64,000 bases of DNA, taken from the NCBI GenBank assembly GCA_958295915.1, contig OY282381.1, forward strand, positions 4,300,722 through 4,364,721, written 5' to 3'. This document shows positions 53,671 through 61,258 of this stretch, piece by piece. The position numbers and the translations under genes are program-made. The notes under the pieces are model-generated. The model searched no databases, had not been told where the DNA came from, and was given only the letters and a program-made list of their open reading frames with translations. Source of the stretch: an uncultured Caldilineaceae bacterium (GTDB lineage Bacteria; Chloroflexota; Anaerolineae; Caldilineales; Caldilineaceae). The stretch's first letter is position 1. Each line of letters begins with the position of its first letter.

Positions 53671-56355
53671 TCACATCATTGAAACCGGATCAACGTCAAC
53701 GCGCCAGCCGAAGGGAATGTCGATGCCGCGTAGAAACGCGGACGGGTCCGCGGCGCGGATGACGATCTGCCAGCGATAGTATCTCCGAAAACGGGCATAG
53801 GGCGCGGGGGCTGGGCCCAGCAGATCTATCCCCTCGCCCCACAGACCCATCTGCTCCGCCCGCCGGCGCAGGCCCACTATCATCCGCTGCGTCTGCTCCT
53901 CCACCGTGTCCAGTTTTTTGTGCCAGAAGATTAAACGGGCGATCCGACTCAGAGGCGGATATTGCCGCTCGCGGCGGAAGGCCATCTCCCGCTCATAGAA
54001 GGCGTGATAATCGTGCTCGGCCGCGGCTTGCAGCGCGTAATGCTGCGGCGTGTAACTCTGAAAGATCACGCGCCCGCCCCGACTGCTCCGACCCGCTCGG
54101 CCTGCCACCTGCATCAGAAGCTGAAATGTGCGCTCCGCCGCGCGAAAGTCGGGCAGATAGAGACCCACGTCCGCCGATACGACGCCGACGAGCGTCACCA
54201 GCGGCAGATCCAGCCCTTTGGCAATCATCTGAGTGCCGATCAGGACATCCGCCTCATGGTTGGTGAAGCGCTCAAGAATCTGCTCGTGGCTGCCTTTGCG
54301 CCCGGTGGTGTCTCTGTCCCAGCGCAGAAGACGGGCGCGGGGCGCAATCTGCCGCACAAGCTCCTCGATGCGCTGGGTGCCACTGCCGAAATATTTGATG
54401 CGTCGACTCTCACATGTGGAGCAGACCTCGGGAATCGCTTCGCGCGCGTTGCAGCGATGGCAGATGAGCTGAGAAGCCCGTTCGTGAAACGTGAGCGGAC
54501 TCTCACAGCGGGCGCATTCGGCGACGAAGCCACAATCCCGACACATCACAAATGTGTGGGCGCCGCGGCGGTTGAGAAAGAGAATCGCCTGTTCGTTGGC
54601 ATCCAGGATGGCGTGAAGTTCGGATTGCAAGCTGCGGCTGAAAATGCTGCGGTTGCCGGCGCGTAACTCCTGGCGCATATCGACGATTTCGACCGGGGGA
54701 AGAATCGCGTAGGAAGGGAGCCTACGGTCTGCCTCGTCATCTTGCATGACCGCTCCCTCCACTTCTCCATGACCCACCACCCGATTGGGCATCTCCAGCA
54801 GAGCCAGCACGCCCTGCTGCGCCTTGTGATAGGCATCCAGGGAGGGGGTAGCGCTGCCAAGGATCAGCCCACTGCCGGTTACGCGCGCCAGTTGGAGGGC
54901 CACGACGCGGGCATCGTAGAAGACCGTGTAAGTGCCCCACTCATCCGCGTTCTGTTTGTAGGAAGCCTCGTGTTCTTCGTCGATGACGATCAGACCCAGC
55001 CGGGGCAGGGGGGCAAAAAGCGCGCTGCGGGCGCCGATGATCACATCGATATCGCCGTCCCGCGCCCGACGCCAGACATCATAGCGCTGGTTGTTGTCCA
55101 GCCCCGAATGGATCACCGATACCCGGCCGGGGAAGCGTCCGGCAAAACGGGCGACAGTCTGGGGTGTCAAGGCGATCTCCGGCGCCAGAACGATGGCCTG
55201 ACGATTGCGGGCCAGAATTTCAGCGATGGCCCGCAGATAGATCTCGGTTTTGCCACTGCCGGTCGCGCCGTGCAACAGAAAGCCAGCGCTGTCTATGGCG
55301 GCGGCTCTGTCGGCAAAGCATCTTTCTTGAATTGCATCCCAGACCTGTTGTTGCTGTTCCGTCAGGTGGGGCGGATGAGTCCTGGCGTAGGCGCGCCCGG
55401 CGAGAGGGTCTCGATAGCGTACCTGCTGTTCGATCCGGATCAACCCAGCCGTTTGCAGATGGCGCAGACTCGCCAGATCCGTGTCCACCTGCGCGTAGAG
55501 GTCCGTCTTCCAGATAGGCGCGCCGGCCTGTGCCAGAGCCTGTAATACCGGCTCGTATTTCAGCGCGCCCCGCAGGCGAAGGATCGCCTGCTCCGTTGCC
55601 ATGGCCGACTGAGCCAGAGATACAACGCCGTCTGCCAGCCGGATCAGTCCCTTTTCCGCCAGAGTGGAAACAGAACTGTTTGAAGACAGGGTACAGATAC
55701 TCTTCAACGCATCGAGCGGCATTGTATGAGCGGGCGCAGCCAGCAATGCCGCCAGCGCCAGCGCCTGTTTTGTGCGATGGCCCAGGCCGAAAAGATGCTC
55801 TCGGATCGCTGTCGGCTCGATGAGTAGTTCGATCCGCTCTTCCCGTTTGGCGCGTACTTTCGGCTGCTCCCCGCTCTTGTGCAGCAGGCCAGGCGTCAGG
55901 AAAAGTTTGACCGCCTCAGATAGCGGCGCCGCATAATAGTCAGCGATCCAGAAGGCCATATCCAACTGCGCAGGAGTCAGGATCGGCTGTGGTCGGGCCA
56001 GGCGGGCGATCGGTTTGGTGTCAACCGGGGCAGACGATGCCGGCCGCACGATGATCCCCTGCACCTCTTGCGGGCCGAAAGGCGCCCACACCAGATGTCC
56101 GGGTTGCACCTTGCCTATCAGTTCCGGGGGCAGGTGGTAGTGGAAGGTCTGATACCGGGCGCCGCCGCCGCTGCGTTGATGAATCTTCCCTATCTTGTTG
56201 AATCCCGGCAACGCCTGGGCGGCTTCATCGTCCCCTGCGTCGTGAAACGCATCGTCGAAAGGCGGCTCCTGCCTCTTGCCGAATGAGCGGCGAATCGGCA
56301 CATTGACGATCACCTCAACGAAGGGTTGAACCTGTGAAACGGGCTGATCTTCCAC
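53671..56355 (-). CDS. priA: Primosomal protein N' (replication restart helicase PriA)
   Basis: 894 residues. Walker A HGATGSGKTEIYL, DEEH box VIDEEHEASYKQ, and the zinc-binding insert with CRDCG, CARCESPL, CHRCN and CSTC, then GTQRIEE, GTQMIAKGLD and VAGRAGR. PriA reloads the replisome at stalled forks. The N-terminal 50 residues (DDAFHDAGDDEAAQALPG) form a non-conserved acidic extension before the wing domain that starts near YHYHLPPELIGK. The start codon is therefore uncertain. Confidence 0.95.
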   Translation of the reverse strand: MEDQPVSQVQPFVEVIVNVPIRRSFGKRQEPPFDDAFHDAGDDEAAQALPGFNKIGKIHQRSGGGARYQTFHYHLPPELIGKVQPGHLVWAPFGPQEVQGIIVRPASSAPVDTKPIARLARPQPILTPAQLDMAFWIADYYAAPLSEAVKLFLTPGLLHKSGEQPKVRAKREERIELLIEPTAIREHLFGLGHRTKQALALAALLAAPAHTMPLDALKSICTLSSNSSVSTLAEKGLIRLADGVVSLAQSAMATEQAILRLRGALKYEPVLQALAQAGAPIWKTDLYAQVDTDLASLRHLQTAGLIRIEQQVRYRDPLAGRAYARTHPPHLTEQQQQVWDAIQERCFADRAAAIDSAGFLLHGATGSGKTEIYLRAIAEILARNRQAIVLAPEIALTPQTVARFAGRFPGRVSVIHSGLDNNQRYDVWRRARDGDIDVIIGARSALFAPLPRLGLIVIDEEHEASYKQNADEWGTYTVFYDARVVALQLARVTGSGLILGSATPSLDAYHKAQQGVLALLEMPNRVVGHGEVEGAVMQDDEADRRLPSYAILPPVEIVDMRQELRAGNRSIFSRSLQSELHAILDANEQAILFLNRRGAHTFVMCRDCGFVAECARCESPLTFHERASQLICHRCNAREAIPEVCSTCESRRIKYFGSGTQRIEELVRQIAPRARLLRWDRDTTGRKGSHEQILERFTNHEADVLIGTQMIAKGLDLPLVTLVGVVSADVGLYLPDFRAAERTFQLLMQVAGRAGRSSRGGRVIFQSYTPQHYALQAAAEHDYHAFYEREMAFRRERQYPPLSRIARLIFWHKKLDTVEEQTQRMIVGLRRRAEQMGLWGEGIDLLGPAPAPYARFRRYYRWQIVIRAADPSAFLRGIDIPFGWRVDVDPVSMM

Positions 56356-56472
56356 TGTGTTTCGCTCATATGTTCGGTAACGCCTGCCAGAATTGTAACC
56401 CAGGGGCCGGAGATCGACAAGATGGAGTGTTTGGGAAGATCGGGCGATCGGCTGATATGCCGCCGCCGGCGT

Positions 56473-57837
56473 CTACCACCGCCGCCGGCGCTGAAAGGTG
56501 AGCAACCTTGTGAAGCGGAAGATCAGCCCGTAGACGTATTCCTGCAGTAGTCCGATGGGGAAGGCAATGGCCGCCGGCACATAGGCGCTCACACGGTTGG
56601 CGGTAATGGACAAACCCAGACCTCTGAAGAGACCCGCCAGCAACAGGTAGAAGAACAGACCGAGCGCCATACCCATCAGCGGCTGAATCATCGAGCGCAG
56701 AGTATACCGCCGGTCAAACTCCTGGTCCGCGCGCATGTGATCCACCACAAAAGAGATCGCGCCAATGCCGCCGCCGATACCGCCAATAAGCGTCGCCCAG
56801 AGAGCCGGGAAGACATGGGCCGCGCCCCACCCGACTTCTGCCGCGGCGACGTCAACGAGGTAAGCTATCCCCTGTGGATAGAAATACAATGCGGCGCTCA
56901 ACGTAATCAGGAACGTCAGCCATAGGATGAGCTGGCAAACTGCGCGCAGTGCATAGCTCTGAGATCTGCGCCGACTTGACCGCGCCCGGTCAAGGATCTG
57001 ACGTACCTGCTGAATGTTGTGTTCAGCCCTTCCGATACGCTGAGGCTCGGCCGAGATGATTTCGTTGGCCTCTCGCAGCAAAGAGAGCGCATGGCCCGTA
57101 ATCTCCCGCCGGGTTGCCAGCACCCGGTTGATCGCCTCATACAGGTCGATAATCTCTTCTTCCATCAGCTGCGCATCGGTCAGGGATACGCCGGAAATGG
57201 TTTCGGCGGATCGTCTGAATGCTGGCAGTGTTGGCGAAATGGATCCATTGAGGGAAGAATCCGGCCGTGGTCGATGCTTCTGTATAGGATACGTCCGCGG
57301 TCGAATCTCCGTCGCTGATTTGTCTGTGGGCCGGGGCAGCTGAGAAACAGGCTTGGGATCAGACAATGTATTGGGATCAGATAATGTATTGGGTGGGGGC
57401 GTGGTCTGCCGGGGCTGGGTTTGAATCGTAGGCAGCTGATCCTCCGTCCAAATCGCCGGCGAATTCGAGGCGGCAGCCAATAGGGAATTGATTTCGTTTT
57501 CCAGAGGCGCCGGAGGGGCCAGTCCGTCATGGGCAGTCGGCGACCGCTCGTCGACTATCTTCTCGTTTTCCCCGTCTTCCGTTTCTTTCGCTTGTGCCCA
57601 GTCCCCTTCATCCACTGCGCCGCGGGCAGGAAGATCAGCATTGCCGATAGATAGTTCATCCAAAATATATTCCGCCCGCTGTCGTAGCGCGAGCACCTGC
57701 GCGACCGACTCTTCCAGCATTTGGAGGGACGGAAGCTCTGCCGGCGGTGTATTATTCTGTGTTGAAGCCGCCGGATTGATCTCAGACTGCTGTTCGCTCT
57801 CGCCCGAAGATCTGGAGTCGCTCTGGGATTTGGACAT
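56473..57837 (-). CDS. Membrane protein with disordered N-terminus, unknown function
   Basis: 454 residues from MSKSQSDSRSS. The first 210 residues are Ser/Pro/Gln-rich and low complexity, with a short coiled region (VAQVLALRQRAEYILDEL). A helical segment with LMEEEIIDLYEAINRVLATRREI follows, then four hydrophobic segments: LILWLTFLITLSAALYF, WAALWATLIGGIGGGIGAI, MIQPLMGMALGLFFYLLLAG and YVPAAIAFPIGLLQEYV. No family recognised. A bacterial membrane scaffold or stress protein is possible but not supported. Frame opens at 57882; ATG at 57837 is preferred as it removes an arginine-rich start. Confidence 0.65.
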   Translation of the reverse strand: MSKSQSDSRSSGESEQQSEINPAASTQNNTPPAELPSLQMLEESVAQVLALRQRAEYILDELSIGNADLPARGAVDEGDWAQAKETEDGENEKIVDERSPTAHDGLAPPAPLENEINSLLAAASNSPAIWTEDQLPTIQTQPRQTTPPPNTLSDPNTLSDPKPVSQLPRPTDKSATEIRPRTYPIQKHRPRPDSSLNGSISPTLPAFRRSAETISGVSLTDAQLMEEEIIDLYEAINRVLATRREITGHALSLLREANEIISAEPQRIGRAEHNIQQVRQILDRARSSRRRSQSYALRAVCQLILWLTFLITLSAALYFYPQGIAYLVDVAAAEVGWGAAHVFPALWATLIGGIGGGIGAISFVVDHMRADQEFDRRYTLRSMIQPLMGMALGLFFYLLLAGLFRGLGLSITANRVSAYVPAAIAFPIGLLQEYVYGLIFRFTRLLTFQRRRRW

Positions 57838-58051
57838 CAGTTTGCGCTGCGGATCGGGTTCGCAGAGGCGATATCGCCCCAACTCATATAACCATTCATA
57901 TAACCTAGAATGCTACTATATCATACATTCTACCGGACAAAGAAAGAGCCTTTTCAGCCCATTCACTGTATGTTGTCCGCATTGCGCAAGCTGCGAATTG
58001 CCGACGCCCGCGGTCTGAGGCAGAATTGAAGCATAGAAAAAGGCAGTAGAT

Positions 58052-58081
58052 TTGACAGTCTGACCGAAAACCACGTATAAT
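58052..58081 (+). promoter_or_regulatory. Sigma-70 consensus promoter of rpmH
   Basis: TTGACA (58052-58057), 18-bp spacer, TATAAT (58076-58081): both boxes are perfect. The start codon of rpmH is about 48 bases downstream. Fits a ribosomal protein gene with strong transcription. Confidence 0.88.
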
Positions 58082-58129
58082 TGACCTTTGGTAGTGAATC
58101 TGACAAGTAATGTCTGAAGGAGTATGGAT

Positions 58130-58294
58130 ATGCCCAAACGAACCTGGCAACCGAAGGTTCGCAAACGGCTGCGCACCCACGGCTTCCGCAAACGCATGCA
58201 GAAGCCAGGTGGCCGCAATGTGATCAAGCGCCGAAGGCTTAAGAACCGGACAAATCTGACCGTTAAACTGACGACCCGCAAACGGATATACTAA
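58130..58294 (+). CDS. rpmH: Ribosomal protein bL34
   Basis: 54 residues: [20 protein letters not shown], then [18 protein letters not shown] and a basic tail ending KRIY. The TxQP and KR-HGFR-RM-GG-V--RR pattern is that of bL34, a large-subunit protein, slightly longer than the usual 44-46 residues because of its C-terminal extension. AAGGAG lies 8 bases before the ATG. It precedes rnpA, as in most bacteria. Confidence 0.96.
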   Translation: MPKRTWQPKVRKRLRTHGFRKRMQKPGGRNVIKRRRLKNRTNLTVKLTTRKRIY

Positions 58295-58334
58295 ACAGCG
58301 TTCCCTTGCGTACCCTGACCGCCAAAGCTTCGAT

Positions 58335-58400
58335 CAGGATCTACGGATCGACAGGAAAATGCTCGATGCCTGCCAATCCAATACTCTTGATTCCAATACT
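58335..58400. repeat. Dispersed repeat, family D, copy 1
   Basis: Begins CAGGATCTACGGATCGACAG and has an inverse CTGCCAATCC part 45 bases on. Lies in the gap between rpmH and rnpA. Copies at 58823 and 59148 share the first 45 bases with few changes. Confidence 0.78.
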
Positions 58401-58483
58401 CTTGATTGGGAATGCAGCGCCAGAACGTGGCTGCACGAACATGTGGCTGAGATATCGATGGATACCTGTGGAAATATACCGCT

Positions 58484-58912
58484 GTGAAACGACGTTACCG
58501 GGTCCGAGACAGTGAGCGCTTCCAGGAAATTCGCCGCAGTGAACGATCCTACAGCAATCGCTTGCTAGTGCTGTGCATATTGTCAAATGCCCTTCCATAC
58601 AGCCGCTTTGGTTTTTCAGTGAGCCGTCATGTCGGCAATGCAGTGGCGCGGAATCGCGTGAAGCGCCGCATGCGTGAAGTGGTGCGCTTGCGTATGCGCC
58701 AAATTCAATCAGGCTGGGACTGCGTATGGATTGCCCGGACTCCGATTCGCGACGCAACGTACCGCGAAATCGAAGTCGCCTGTTCCCGACTGCTTCGTCG
58801 GGCGTCTTTGTTCGTTTCTGAACAGGATCTGAGGATCGACAGGAAGATGCTCGATGCCTGCCAATCCAAAAATCCTGATGCTGAATCCTGTTGGGAACAG
58901 GACCGCGCCTGA
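58484..58912 (+). CDS. rnpA: Ribonuclease P protein component, with repeat-derived C-terminal tail
   Basis: 142 residues from GTG at 58484. [43 protein letters not shown] (the RNR basic motif) and [19 protein letters not shown] are RnpA hallmarks. It binds the RNase P RNA and tRNA leader. The family ends at about residue 113; the last 29 residues from [17 protein letters not shown] onward are encoded by family D repeat copy 2. Upstream rpmH and downstream yidD, yidC and jag make the classic cluster. Confidence 0.95.
   Translation: MKRRYRVRDSERFQEIRRSERSYSNRLLVLCILSNALPYSRFGFSVSRHVGNAVARNRVKRRMREVVRLRMRQIQSGWDCVWIARTPIRDATYREIEVACSRLLRRASLFVSEQDLRIDRKMLDACQSKNPDAESCWEQDRA
58823..58890. repeat. 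Dispersed repeat, family D, copy 2, inside rnpA
   Basis: CAGGATCTGAGGATCGACAG with CTGCCAATCC and ATCCTGATGCTGAATCCTG. It lies wholly in the rnpA coding frame. Confidence 0.85.
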
Positions 58913-58919
58913 GGAGAAT

Positions 58920-59135
58920 ATGATTTTGCGCGCATTGTTCCTGCTCCTGATCCGATTTTATCAGCGAGCGTTGTCCCCACTTTGGGGGAGCAGCTGCCGC
59001 TATCATCCGACCTGCTCTCAATATACCTACGAGGCAGTGGAAAAATACGGCGCGACGCAAGGCGCGTGGATGGGTTTGCGGCGTGTTTGCCGTTGTCACC
59101 CCTGGCATCCTGGCGGATTTGATCCGGTGCCATAG
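58920..59135 (+). CDS. yidD: Membrane protein insertion efficiency factor YidD
   Basis: 71 residues. [20 protein letters not shown] and [12 protein letters not shown] then [20 protein letters not shown] are the complete YidD pattern with its conserved cysteines. It helps YidC insert membrane proteins. ATG at 58920 follows GAGGAG and lies 7 bp after the rnpA stop. Confidence 0.94.
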   Translation: MILRALFLLLIRFYQRALSPLWGSSCRYHPTCSQYTYEAVEKYGATQGAWMGLRRVCRCHPWHPGGFDPVP

Positions 59136-59147
59136 AGAAATTTCGAT

Positions 59148-59210
59148 CAGGATCTAAGGATTGACAGGAAGATGCCCGATGCCCGCCAATCCAACAATCC
59201 TGATGCTGAA
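59148..59210. repeat. Dispersed repeat, family D, copy 3
   Basis: Its first 27 bases (59148-59174) are identical to 61904-61930 in the PfkB-ParB gene. Lies between yidD and yidC. Confidence 0.8.
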
Positions 59211-59287
59211 GGCCAATGGGTTCACCTGCATGGACGAATCCGGCTCTGCTTGCGCAGACAATCAGCACCGCTATTAGGAGAAATACT

Positions 59288-60286
59288 GTGAATCGCAGAT
59301 GGGTTCTTTGGCTGCTGATCCTCATGATCGCAGCGCTGATGTTGGGCGGGTGCGGCGTCCCTAGCGAAGGTGTGACGGATTGGGAAGCCACTGAGCCGTC
59401 CGGATGGTGGCAGGCTGTAATCGTCTGGCCTTTGGCGCAATCACTGATTTGGCTCGATACCCGCCTGGTGGAGATGGACGTGCCGTACAGTTGGGGCTTT
59501 GCCATCATTCTGTTCACGATCATCATCAAACTGATCACATTCCCTCTGACGATGATTCAGATCAAAGGGATGCAGGCGCAAAAGAATCTTCAGCCAAGAC
59601 TGCAGGAGCTGCAACAGAAATATAGCAAGAACCGGGATAAGCTGGCCCAGGAACAGATGAAACTGTACCGGGAGTCCGGCGTGAATCCTCTCAGCGGCTG
59701 CCTGCCGATGGTTGTACAGATGCCGGTCCTGTTCGGCCTGTATTCGGCGCTGGTCGCCCTAAGTCCGTTGATCGATTCAACTCGCTTTTTCTGGATTCCC
59801 AATCTCGGTTTTCCTAAGTTTACGGAGGGCCTTGCCTGGTTGCCGGAAAAGTTCAATGCTGGTGAATACTCGCTATTGGTCGCCTATCTGATTCTGCCGG
59901 CCCTGCTGATGGTCAGTCAGGTATATATGCAGCGCATGACGACCGCCGCCACCCCCACCGGTAGTGATAAGCAGGCGGGGATGATGAAGCAGATGACAAC
60001 CATGATGACGCTGATGTTCGGTTTCTTCACACTGCAGGTGCCGGCCGGCCTGACATTGTATTGGGTGACGAGTAATCTGTTGCAAATGGGGCAGACCTAC
60101 GCGGCCAACTATATGAGCGGAGTCAACAAGGTGATCGCCCCTGTCGGGCCGTCGGCAGTAGCGGCCACGGCTGCCGTCACGTCAGCGGATAGCTCGGCAA
60201 CGACCTCAGCTACGGACGCGATAGACAGCGAAGCGAAGAGCCCCCCGACGCGTCGACGGACCCGCCGCAATCGAAAGAGAAGATAA
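59288..60286 (+). CDS. yidC: Membrane protein insertase YidC (Oxa1/lipoprotein type)
   Basis: 332 residues from GTG at 59288 with AGGAG 8 bases upstream. Signal LLILMIAALMLGGCG with lipobox-like end, then the Oxa1 core: WGFAIILFTIIIKLITFPLT, QPRLQELQQKYSKNRDKLAQE, GCLPMVVQMPVLFGLYSAL, and five membrane segments. The tail is Ala/Ser-rich and ends in a basic RRTRRNRKRR stretch that may bind ribosomes. It inserts membrane proteins, often with YidD next door. Confidence 0.95.
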   Translation: MNRRWVLWLLILMIAALMLGGCGVPSEGVTDWEATEPSGWWQAVIVWPLAQSLIWLDTRLVEMDVPYSWGFAIILFTIIIKLITFPLTMIQIKGMQAQKNLQPRLQELQQKYSKNRDKLAQEQMKLYRESGVNPLSGCLPMVVQMPVLFGLYSALVALSPLIDSTRFFWIPNLGFPKFTEGLAWLPEKFNAGEYSLLVAYLILPALLMVSQVYMQRMTTAATPTGSDKQAGMMKQMTTMMTLMFGFFTLQVPAGLTLYWVTSNLLQMGQTYAANYMSGVNKVIAPVGPSAVAATAAVTSADSSATTSATDAIDSEAKSPPTRRRTRRNRKRR

Positions 60287-60290
60287 GACG

Positions 60291-61178
60291 ATGAGAGGTC
60301 AGAGTTACGAGTACACAGCAAAATCTGTAGACGCGGCCGTAGAGACAGGCTTGCGCCAATTGGGAGTTTCCCGCGAGCGGATCGAAATCGAAGTGCTCCA
60401 TGAAGGAAGCCGGGGCATTCTCGGTATAGGCGCCACGGATGCCCAGGTTCGCCTCACGCTCAAAGCCGCGGCTGTGTCGCCAGAAACGCATACGCAGACC
60501 GATGCCCCCGTGTCCACAGAGCCAGAATCGTCTCGCGTAGCAGAGACAGAAGAGCCTGCAGAGACAGAGGAGCCTGCAAATACAGTTGCGCCTGCAAATA
60601 CAGTTGCGCCTGCGCCAGCCTCTGAACAGACGCCCACCGCAGACAGCGCGCCGGCCCCCATGCAGGCAGGCGAAACCCAAGCTGATATCGAACTGAACCA
60701 GGAGGAGGACAACTCCGAGCTGGCGGATCTTGCCTACGATCTGCTCGCCCAAATGTTGCAACATTTGGGTATTCAGGCCGAGATCGAAGTCTCCTGGTTG
60801 GACAATCCAGAGAACAGCGACCGCCCGCTGAATTTGAATGTCATCGGTGATGATTTAGGCATTCTTATCGGCCGCAATGGCGAGACGCTCGCCAGCATTC
60901 AGTATATGATCCGCCTGATGGTCAATCAGAAACTGCGTCGCTGGATAAATATCGTCATCGATATCGACGGTTATAAGCAGCGACGAGCAGAGCAGCTGAC
61001 CCAGTTGGCCCACCGCCTGGCGGATCAGGTCATCGCCTCCGGTCGGCCTGTTTCGCTGGAACCGATGCCGGCGAGTGAACGCCGTTTGGTCCACATTGCG
61101 CTGCGCAACCACCTTCACGTGTACACCGCAAGCATTGGAGAAGACAACCGACGCAAAGTGCAGATCTTGCTCAAATAA
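60291..61178 (+). CDS. jag: RNA-binding protein KhpB/Jag
   Basis: 295 residues. Jag-N domain (YEYTAKSVDAAVETGLRQLG), an Ala/Glu/Pro linker (about 65-140), a KH domain around NVIGDDLGILIGRNGETLASIQ, and an R3H domain with RPVSLEPMPASERRLVHIALRNH. It binds RNA and influences cell division and envelope in Firmicutes. The linker contains short tandem duplications (ANTVAP twice). It begins 4 bp after yidC. Confidence 0.93.
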   Translation: MRGQSYEYTAKSVDAAVETGLRQLGVSRERIEIEVLHEGSRGILGIGATDAQVRLTLKAAAVSPETHTQTDAPVSTEPESSRVAETEEPAETEEPANTVAPANTVAPAPASEQTPTADSAPAPMQAGETQADIELNQEEDNSELADLAYDLLAQMLQHLGIQAEIEVSWLDNPENSDRPLNLNVIGDDLGILIGRNGETLASIQYMIRLMVNQKLRRWINIVIDIDGYKQRRAEQLTQLAHRLADQVIASGRPVSLEPMPASERRLVHIALRNHLHVYTASIGEDNRRKVQILLK

Positions 61179-61183
61179 CAGCC

Positions 61184-61240
61184 GTAGCGACGCCCCTTGT
61201 GGACGCCCACAGGGACAGACACAAGGCCCTACCGCTTCGC
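61184..61240. repeat. Dispersed repeat, family H
   Basis: TAGCGACGCCCCTTGTGGAC followed by GCCCACAGGGACA, the reverse complement of 21917-21935. Fills the gap between jag and the PfkB-ParB gene. Confidence 0.7.
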
Positions 61241-61258
61241 GTGCGCCGGGTATAGCCA

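Noticed and set aside
57838-58129. Replication origin next to rpmH, given the rpmH-rnpA-yidC-jag-parB order
   Set aside because: No DnaA boxes seen and dnaA is not adjacent; the gap is explained by the rpmH promoter.
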